A stretch of 6,850 nucleotides of DNA from a bacterium (GTDB taxonomy: Bacteria; RUG730; JAAEPJ01). A model generated the notes under the pieces. The model saw nothing but the letters and a program-made list of their open reading frames with translations. It ran no database searches and was not told the DNA's origin. Position 1 is the first letter of the stretch; each line of letters opens with the position of its first letter. A program made the translations under genes and the position numbers. The DNA is taken from assembly GCA_024222485.1 (NCBI GenBank), contig JAAEPJ010000360.1:1-6850 (forward strand), given 5' to 3'. Below are positions 1 to 5,982 of this stretch, piece by piece.

Positions 1-1
1 C

Positions 2-3000
2 CTTAAGAGGCTTAAAAAACAAGGAGAGTGGAGCGGATTAACTGCTCTTCAGAGTAAACCTAATGTTTTAATGAATTTAGCGTATTTAGCGATTAGCATG
101 GTGCCGAGTGATAAGATAAGAGGTGAAATCATCAGCATAATCGAGAAAATGTATGCGCGTAATGAACTTAATACCGAAGATTTAGAAGAATTAACGAAGG
201 ATGAGTATTATGATAAACTCAAAGATATTTTAAATATAGCATCCATGGAAGGAAAAATTCAAAATAAAGTTCTAGAAGCAGTCGCTCAATTATTTAATAT
301 TCCATTTGATATTTTGAAGAAATTTAATACCTCAATTATTGGGGAAAAAATTAAAGAAACGGGATCTGCATTTGAAGACTTACTAGTTCCTTTAACAAGA
401 GGAAGGAGGGCAACTCAAACTTTAGCAAAAAGTGATAAGGCTTTATTAAAAAATAAAAGGGTTATGGTGCCTCGGAGAGGCTCTATTTTTCAAGAAAAAG
501 ACTTTAAAACTTCAGCTTCTTTTTCTATTCTCAAATCAGAAAATATAATTACTGCCAATAATAAACTGGCGAGAGACCTAAATACTGCTAAGCTAAGCAA
601 GAAAATTCAGGCCTTGCAGGATCAGTACCCTATAAAGTTAGCTGATATAGAAAATGTTTTGTTAGAAGAAATCAGTTTAGATGAGTATGCGAAGCTAAAG
701 CTAGAAGAAAAAGGGGAAACTCTGAGTTCAGAAGATAGTATCTATGACTATCTTAACATATTAGGAATTGATGGTGATAACAATAAAAATAATGCGACTT
801 TAGTGGAACGGGAAGGTGCTTTTACCTTATGTTTAGGAGAGAATATTGTAGATAGTCTGGGTCTTTCAATGTTATCTTTTAATGATTTTAATATATCTAA
901 ATTTGATTTTTTAATATTTCATGAAATCTATGAATATTTTCAAGAAGTTGAATATAGTTTGAGTGATACTGATGCACATAAGGCTGTTTTAGAGGATGCA
1001 TACCATCAAGTTTATTTTCAGGAAATTTTTGATGACTTAGAAAATACGTCTGAAAATTTGGCATGGCAGAAAATAGCTAAGTACTACCGAGATAAGCAAG
1101 AGAATATGCAATCTCAAAATATATGGGGGAATGGAGAGACTAAGGAAGAGACTAAGGAAGAGACTTTGACAAAGTCTATGCTGATAAATGATGGTAAATT
1201 GAATTTATTTTTATGGAAATATTTAAAGAATGACTCTTTTGGAAATATGATAGTATATTATAATGATCATGGAAAAAGAGTTACCTTAAAAAAATATATT
1301 GAAAGTAATTTCAATGATAAGGATTTAAAAAAGATTTTAGGTGATATTTTTAATAAATATCACTTTGATATTGATCAGTCTGACGCATCCGATCCTTTTT
1401 TTTTGAGAATAGTAGAGCAGTTTAACCCTCTTGTATTTTTTATAATATATCAAGAAGTCTTGATATATTACTATAAGGATACGTTCCAAGATATTAAAAA
1501 TTCTACCTTTTTTTTAGATAATCGTTATCAATTTTTAAGGGACCTGAAACTCTTTCATCGTGAATTTGACCAATTGAATAATAGATATAATGCGATAATA
1601 AATATATATTTATTATCGCATTCTAAGCTAACGATAAAAGAGAATACAGAGATAAAGAATCATTCGGTTCGAGAAGCGAGAGACTGGAAATTCAAAATAT
1701 ATCCTCAGGTAAAAAGAATATTTGAATATAAAGATCCGAATAAAATTACGATACTTTTAAATGAAGTTTTTTCTGAATATCTTAAGGATAAGGCTAAGCT
1801 AGTTTCCAAAAAATATACATTACTATCCAAAAAATATACATTACTAAATGATCAAGAGACTAAAAATAGGGAAGAAATTCCCTTATTAGAAGAAAAGAAT
1901 TCAGTGGAAAACACGATGAGCTATGAGAATAATAGCACTTGGGAGTATAATATTAGGGGAAGTATTCTTTCTAGTTCTTTATTGGGTAAGCCTATCCTTA
2001 AGAGCAATAAGGATTCTCAAGCAAATAAGAATATTAATAATAATCATAATAATAAAATAACACCGAAGCAGTATATTTTAGGAATTATTGATAAAAGTAC
2101 AGGTGTTTTTTCTCAGGAAGTTAAAATATTTAACATGCTAATCGTTATCACAATGATATATAAAGTAATTACATATGGGGTAATAGGAATTTCTATGATA
2201 ATAATATCACAGCTGTTTCCCCCAATGTCTTTTTTATTTATTTTATGGTTACTAATAGGGGGAATAGTTCTGGTAATTGGTTTTTTAAAAGTAAGAAAAA
2301 AGGCGTTTATTTTTGAATATAGGAATTTTAATAACTGTTTCATGTATATCTACAAACTCTTAATGAAACCATTAGATGTTAGTTTACCTGATTCTGAGCG
2401 TTTTATAAGTAAGTTAAAGCAAGTTAAAGGATTTTTTATCGAATTTAGTATTTTAATTCTGGGTGCTTCTGCTGTATTTTCATCACTAGGAATGCCTTTC
2501 TATCCAATTCTAATAAGCGCAATTTTGATTGTTAGTGCCATCGGGGTCTATTTTTTTCTTAAGAAACAGAGAAGCATGGTAAATAATTTTAGTCGTGCAA
2601 TTATAAAAATTTCAGTACTACATAATTCATATATTTCTTATATTTTTACTACTATTATTTTGATTACTATGTCACTGGTGGTGAGTATACCAACAATAAC
2701 AATTTTGATGTTAATATTATTAGCTATATTTGTGATTTTATTAGCTTGGCTAGGAGTAAACGCTTATTTATTTTTAAAAGAAATAGGCAAGGCTGATTTG
2801 GATTTTAATATATTTCAAGATGAATTTCTAGAAGATACTCTAGTAAATAATATGTATGCATTTCATAATAATAGTCATAGTAGCAACGATTTTATCCCCT
2901 ATCCATCAAGATCGTTTGGGTATCAAGATTTAAATAATATGGAACTAAAAACAGATAAAACCTTTGGTTTTTTAGCTATTGTTTTAGGGGCAGGGCTGCT

Positions 3001-5818
3001 TAATCAACTTGAGAATATGAATAATGCAATGATCCAGAAAATTTTTGATGTGGCACTTTTAGGATTAATTTTCAAGCAGTATTATGGAGATAAAATAGCC
3101 GAAGTTGGTGAAAAAGAAGCGTTGAAAAAAGAGCATTATATTGAAAAAGAAGATATATTTATTTTAGATATTTTTAAACTAATATTTACATATATGGGAG
3201 AGTCTAGTCCACATGATTCTTTAATAGCTGATATAAATATTGGTGACAGTTATAGTACCTTGTTTCAAAAACTTATTTTTGATTCGCCTTATTTGTTAAA
3301 TGCTTTTGTTGAATTACAGTTTGAGCTTGATAAGAAGAAGGCAGCTTATATGGATGACATAGATTTGGAAATGACGATAATGGAAATGATTATGGATTTC
3401 AGCAATGTATTATTCGATGAAAAAGAAACGATAGTCAATAAGTTGGATTTTGAATCGGAGATCATGAAAATGGTTTTCAGTTCATTTGGCTATAAAAAGA
3501 TTATTAATAAGGTATTTGAGGATGTGTTCTCTACGGATACGTTATCTACGAAGCCATTCGAGTCTTCCTTATCTATTGCACCCTTTTCGGGTGGCGCAGC
3601 ATTTTTATCTGCAAGGTCAGGACAAGTATTCGAGTTATTTTCCGATGAAAAAGAGCTCGCAGAAGATAAATTAAAAATCGCTAAGCAAGAACACGAATAC
3701 CTCCAAAAGCATAAACTCCCAGGCTTGCTTGCTCCTGAAAACGAGGATAAAGAGCTTCAAGAGGTTGCGAATTTAATCAATGAAGTCAATAATCAAAATT
3801 CTGATTTTAACTTTAAACTTTACCGGTTAGCGGCAAAATCAATCGATTCTTTACTGGTTGTCGATTTGAATAATTTTTTAGATATTATCTCAGCGAAAGA
3901 GCAAGATCTTCAAGGGGAAACGGTTCAAGTCGCTTTTTTTACAAAAACCAGCCTCAAGGTATTAAAATTTTTATATCAAGTTGTCAAAGAAGAGACAACT
4001 AAAGAAGGGATTACTCCGAAAAGTCAAATCCCTGCATACAGCAAAAAGATTATCCGTAATTTTATTACGGGAATATTATATCATGAAGTATCCGAGCTTA
4101 AAGATGGGAATCATGAAAATGCCTTGAAAACATCAGGAATTGAGCAAAAGTTTCTTTATGAGAAGATGCTTCTTATCAATAAATCTCTCCATGATGAGAA
4201 AGCTCTAAAGAATGTTTTGAGGAATCTCTATCAAGAATACCAAAACTATCAAGCAATAACAAGTGATACTCAAGATACTAAAGTCGCGTTTTTTAATAAA
4301 GAAGAAGTCATGGGGGATAAAAATCAGATGATTACCTTTATTCCACCTACGAATATCCGTTATTTTTTTACCCAACATCTTTCTGATGCTGACATAGTGC
4401 AAAAATATTTTAAGATGAGTCAAGACTATCATGCTTTGCCTAAACTGTTACAAGCCTTATTTATAACTTTTGAGCTTAAAGTCGCAATAGCCTATTTTAA
4501 GAAAGCAGGTAATTGGAAATATCAGACATATAGGTCTCTCGATTTGTTAAAGATTGCCAAAAAAGAAGTCATGGATAGTTTGAACATTGAGACGGAAGAA
4601 GGAAAGCTCTTGTTATCGCTTGCTATTATCCGAAGCTTTGAAGATGAGGAGGTTGCCTCAGGCCAGTATTCTATTTTTGATCTGAGGCTTGCGGGCAAAA
4701 AGCTAGAGGCCTATTTAATGAAAAATATGCATGAAGAACATACAAGAGTATCCACAAAGAAAATGAATTTTTTTACCAAATTTTTCCCTCGGGCAAGTGC
4801 AGTCCTTATCAATAATCAAACAAGGAAAAGTCATAGCTTAGTTTTCGCGATTAATAATGAAATATACTCAACAATTAAAGACAAGGTCGATAGTGATCAT
4901 CTGGTAGCAAGAGATATTTTCCTGCTGGGGGATTTGCTTGGAGATAATAAGATTAACCAAGCTCTTTTAGGGTATAGTAATGTTTACTATGCGCCTAGCA
5001 AAGCGATCATCGCTGAAATTTTAGCCAGCGAAGATCTAGAGCTTTTAGAAGAAGTTGAACGCTTAAGATTCGCGGGGAAGCTCGAGATAGCCTTCAGTAA
5101 TGGACCTGATCTAATCTCAGACTTTTTAATCAGCGGGTTTGAGAATAAACTATATGAGATTGAGAAAGCCCACTCTATTTTAAAGGGGACAGCCTTTGCC
5201 GCGGTGGATAATAGCCAAAAAGTCGCCAAAAGTCTTAATTATATTTTCAAGGTCTTAGTACAAGGTCGACTGAGAGAATTAAAAGCTGAAAAGAGTGAAC
5301 ATTTAAAAAAAGAAGAAGTTGAAAATATTAAGCAGATAAAAATCCTGTATGAAGATTTGCTGCGTAATGATAAAGAAAGTGAAAGTATCACCCAAATAAC
5401 TTATGATAGTCTTTTGAGCGAACCAAGGTCCTTGGATAAAGAAATACTGACAGAAGAAGCGTTCGTAGTCTCTGAAAAGTTTATTTCTTATAAGTATAGT
5501 TATGGGGAAAATGGAATCTCGATACGGGAGAAATTAGCTGGAGCTCAGGGCGAGACCATAGCGGTTAATATTTTATTGCCAGCAGTATCGTTTCAAGTTG
5601 AGGTTGGTCTTTTGTTGAATGTCAAATTAGCGATGAAGAAAATTGAGACGACGATCAATGAGTCTCTCCGCAAAGGCATTTCCACATATAAGGGGAATAA
5701 TATTGTTGAAGTCTTGTTTGCATTTCTACCTTATTTCTTAGCTACATCATTGGAGGAAGAAGAAGTCGTGAAACAAAAAAATTTATATTTTGCTGAGTTC
5801 TTTGGACAAGCGGCTTAG
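2..5818 (+). CDS. Giant multi-domain membrane protein, 5'-partial, function unknown
   Basis: The frame is open from base 2 to a TAG at 5816-5818. The first ATG is at 71 (residue 1 here; 1915 residues), but the 23 codons before it contain no stop, read like normal protein, and show no Shine-Dalgarno spaced for 71, so I treat the gene as running off the left edge. Layout: soluble, charged N-terminal part (about 1-688) with an HEIYE motif at 284-288 and H303; an acidic ETKE repeat (356-365); a duplicated SKKYTLL (579-592); an Asn-rich linker (652-662); six membrane helices (about 689-902); then a soluble C-terminal part of about 1000 residues with HEVSE at 1338-1342 and H1348, and a possible charged coiled coil (about 1733-1765). 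Positively charged loops follow helices 2, 4 and 6, suggesting that both large soluble parts face the cytoplasm (inference). No named domain is recognised. Very large proteins of this kind are known from Omnitrophota. The coding call is near certain; the function is unknown. Confidence 0.93.
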   Translation, partial: LKRLKKQGEWSGLTALQSKPNVLMNLAYLAISMVPSDKIRGEIISIIEKMYARNELNTEDLEELTKDEYYDKLKDILNIASMEGKIQNKVLEAVAQLFNIPFDILKKFNTSIIGEKIKETGSAFEDLLVPLTRGRRATQTLAKSDKALLKNKRVMVPRRGSIFQEKDFKTSASFSILKSENIITANNKLARDLNTAKLSKKIQALQDQYPIKLADIENVLLEEISLDEYAKLKLEEKGETLSSEDSIYDYLNILGIDGDNNKNNATLVEREGAFTLCLGENIVDSLGLSMLSFNDFNISKFDFLIFHEIYEYFQEVEYSLSDTDAHKAVLEDAYHQVYFQEIFDDLENTSENLAWQKIAKYYRDKQENMQSQNIWGNGETKEETKEETLTKSMLINDGKLNLFLWKYLKNDSFGNMIVYYNDHGKRVTLKKYIESNFNDKDLKKILGDIFNKYHFDIDQSDASDPFFLRIVEQFNPLVFFIIYQEVLIYYYKDTFQDIKNSTFFLDNRYQFLRDLKLFHREFDQLNNRYNAIINIYLLSHSKLTIKENTEIKNHSVREARDWKFKIYPQVKRIFEYKDPNKITILLNEVFSEYLKDKAKLVSKKYTLLSKKYTLLNDQETKNREEIPLLEEKNSVENTMSYENNSTWEYNIRGSILSSSLLGKPILKSNKDSQANKNINNNHNNKITPKQYILGIIDKSTGVFSQEVKIFNMLIVITMIYKVITYGVIGISMIIISQLFPPMSFLFILWLLIGGIVLVIGFLKVRKKAFIFEYRNFNNCFMYIYKLLMKPLDVSLPDSERFISKLKQVKGFFIEFSILILGASAVFSSLGMPFYPILISAILIVSAIGVYFFLKKQRSMVNNFSRAIIKISVLHNSYISYIFTTIILITMSLVVSIPTITILMLILLAIFVILLAWLGVNAYLFLKEIGKADLDFNIFQDEFLEDTLVNNMYAFHNNSHSSNDFIPYPSRSFGYQDLNNMELKTDKTFGFLAIVLGAGLLNQLENMNNAMIQKIFDVALLGLIFKQYYGDKIAEVGEKEALKKEHYIEKEDIFILDIFKLIFTYMGESSPHDSLIADINIGDSYSTLFQKLIFDSPYLLNAFVELQFELDKKKAAYMDDIDLEMTIMEMIMDFSNVLFDEKETIVNKLDFESEIMKMVFSSFGYKKIINKVFEDVFSTDTLSTKPFESSLSIAPFSGGAAFLSARSGQVFELFSDEKELAEDKLKIAKQEHEYLQKHKLPGLLAPENEDKELQEVANLINEVNNQNSDFNFKLYRLAAKSIDSLLVVDLNNFLDIISAKEQDLQGETVQVAFFTKTSLKVLKFLYQVVKEETTKEGITPKSQIPAYSKKIIRNFITGILYHEVSELKDGNHENALKTSGIEQKFLYEKMLLINKSLHDEKALKNVLRNLYQEYQNYQAITSDTQDTKVAFFNKEEVMGDKNQMITFIPPTNIRYFFTQHLSDADIVQKYFKMSQDYHALPKLLQALFITFELKVAIAYFKKAGNWKYQTYRSLDLLKIAKKEVMDSLNIETEEGKLLLSLAIIRSFEDEEVASGQYSIFDLRLAGKKLEAYLMKNMHEEHTRVSTKKMNFFTKFFPRASAVLINNQTRKSHSLVFAINNEIYSTIKDKVDSDHLVARDIFLLGDLLGDNKINQALLGYSNVYYAPSKAIIAEILASEDLELLEEVERLRFAGKLEIAFSNGPDLISDFLISGFENKLYEIEKAHSILKGTAFAAVDNSQKVAKSLNYIFKVLVQGRLRELKAEKSEHLKKEEVENIKQIKILYEDLLRNDKESESITQITYDSLLSEPRSLDKEILTEEAFVVSEKFISYKYSYGENGISIREKLAGAQGETIAVNILLPAVSFQVEVGLLLNVKLAMKKIETTINESLRKGISTYKGNNIVEVLFAFLPYFLATSLEEEEVVKQKNLYFAEFFGQAA
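1136..1165 (+). repeat. 12-bp in-frame tandem repeat, 2.5 copies (ETKE)
   Basis: The unit GAGACTAAGGAA occurs at 1136-1147 and 1148-1159, followed by a half copy GAGACT at 1160-1165. It is a multiple of three and encodes ETKE-ETKE-ET (residues 356-365), a charged spacer. Copy-number change here would lengthen or shorten the spacer without breaking the frame. Confidence 0.9.
1443..1470. repeat. Perfect inverted repeat, 13-bp arms, 2-bp spacer, inside the CDS
   Basis: Arms TAATATATCAAGA (1443-1455) and TCTTGATATATTA (1458-1470) are exact reverse complements separated by AG. The bases just outside (A1442, C1471) do not pair. There is no following T-run, so it does not look like a terminator, and the reading frame passes through it intact. 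Confidence 0.85.
1589..1622. repeat. Perfect 34-bp palindrome inside the CDS
   Basis: Bases 1589-1605 (AATGCGATAATAAATAT) are followed without spacer by their exact reverse complement at 1606-1622 (ATATTTATTATCGCATT). The symmetry stops at T1588/C1623. It is translated in frame as part of the soluble N-terminal region of the giant protein. On DNA it could form a cruciform; in mRNA, a long hairpin. It has no T-run and does not look like a terminator. Confidence 0.92.
1805..1846 (+). repeat. Perfect 21-bp in-frame tandem duplication (SKKYTLL x2)
   Basis: Bases 1805-1825 and 1826-1846 are identical, each encoding S-K-K-Y-T-L-L (residues 579-585 and 586-592). The identity is exact at every codon position and ends at both borders, which points to a recent slippage or duplication event. 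Confidence 0.93.
2024..2056 (+). repeat. Asn-rich AAT-repeat linker
   Basis: Mostly AAT codons, encoding NKNINNNHNNK (residues 652-662). It lies just before the first membrane helix and looks like a flexible, low-complexity linker between the soluble N-terminal part and the membrane domain. Confidence 0.6.
2135..2776 (+). other. Encoded six-helix membrane domain (three hairpins)
   Basis: Six hydrophobic segments are visible in residues 689-902 of the giant protein: about 689-712, 719-739, 788-807, 810-830, 854-873 and 875-902. They pair as three helical hairpins with very short turns that contain proline (P717-P718, P809/P812, P874), and each hairpin ends in F-L-K (738-740, 829-831, 901-903). 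Loops after the second, fourth and sixth helix are rich in Lys/Arg (for example KVRKK and KKQR), which by the positive-inside rule places them, and both large soluble parts, in the cytoplasm. I recognise no transporter or channel family. Confidence 0.75.
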
Positions 5819-5844
5819 GAGTTAAAATGTTCTTCATAAGATAG
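5817..5844 (+). promoter_or_regulatory. Strong Shine-Dalgarno and five-codon mini-frame after the giant gene
   Basis: AGGAG (5817-5821) overlaps the TAG stop of the giant gene and sits five bases before ATG 5827. This is the best translation start signal in the window, yet it opens only M-F-F-I-R and then TAG (5842-5844). The mini-frame is in the same frame as the downstream gene, with further in-frame stops at 5863 and 5869. It may be a leader peptide, a remnant of an original start for the downstream gene, or chance; the sequence does not decide. Confidence 0.5.
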
Positions 5845-5947
5845 GTGTTATTCCTAATATTATAGCTATAGCAAATAATTCTAAGTTTAAAGGGGTTTAA
5901 TCTATCGTGCATTAAAAAGAAAAATATTAATTTAAAATTATCATTTC

Positions 5948-5982
5948 AAGGAGTAAGAACTTTAAGTTCTTACTCCTTTTTT
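5948..5982 (+). terminator. Rho-independent terminator after the giant gene
   Basis: Stem arms 5948-5960 (AAGGAGTAAGAAC) and 5966-5978 (GTTCTTACTCCTT) pair perfectly over 13 bp around a five-base loop TTTAA. The second arm runs into six T residues (5977-5982). On the opposite strand no comparable T-run follows, so it acts on + strand transcription. It lies about 130 bases after the giant gene's stop and immediately before the coding frame of the next gene, so it could also attenuate read-through into that gene. The AAGGAG of the left arm resembles a Shine-Dalgarno but is sequestered in the stem and too far from a start. Confidence 0.9.

Larger units (their letters stand above)
841..3534. other. 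Strongly AT-rich block inside the giant gene
   Basis: Hand counts of G+C in single 60-base rows: 22/60 at 661-720, 22/60 at 781-840, then 14/60 at 841-900, 10/60 at 901-960, 11/60 at 1201-1260, 13/60 at 2041-2100 and 18/60 at 2641-2700. The right edge is sharper: 18/60 at 3481-3540, then 30/60 at 3541-3600, 25/60 at 3721-3780 and 27/60 at 5041-5100. Nearly all repeats, palindromes and homopolymer runs of the window, and all membrane segments, lie in this block. The reading frame is continuous through both borders. Some of the drop is expected from hydrophobic and Asn/Lys-rich sequence, but rows coding for soluble parts are also low. Borders are approximate. Confidence 0.7.

Noticed and set aside
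916-927. 12-bp palindrome ATTTCATGAAAT over the first HExxE codons
   Set aside because: Short palindrome of common AT-rich composition; no second copy or operator context.
1161-1177. Inverted repeat with 7-bp arms (AGACTTT / AAAGTCT), 3-base spacer
   Set aside because: Short enough to be expected by chance in several kilobases of AT-rich DNA; inside the CDS with no T-run.
1443-1622. Possible insertion sequence or mobile element bounded by the inverted repeats
   Set aside because: The two inverted repeats are unrelated in sequence, no target duplication is visible, and the reading frame runs through without interruption.
1868-1883. Hairpin AGGGAA-GAAA-TTCCCT with a GNRA-type loop
   Set aside because: Only six pairs, inside the CDS, and no associated element; probably chance.
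2113-2343. 76-codon frame on the - strand
   Set aside because: Antisense shadow of the membrane-helix coding region, with no ribosome binding site seen and with the + strand frame clearly coding.
3486-3674. 62-codon + strand frame
   Set aside because: Overlaps the giant gene in another frame and encodes Arg/Leu/Ser-rich sequence typical of an out-of-frame shadow.
4054-4070. Hairpin CCGTAAT-TTT-ATTACGG
   Set aside because: Seven pairs only, inside the CDS, no T-run; probably chance.
4205-4432. 75-codon - strand frame
   Set aside because: Antisense to the giant gene, with no independent coding signal.
4987-5229. 80-codon - strand frame
   Set aside because: Antisense to the giant gene; Ser/Lys-rich low-complexity shadow.
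5819-5947. tRNA, small RNA or CRISPR content in the intergenic region
   Set aside because: No cloverleaf, repeat-spacer pattern or structured element seen apart from the terminator; the 10-bp palindrome TATAGCTATA at 5861-5870 is too short to support a call.
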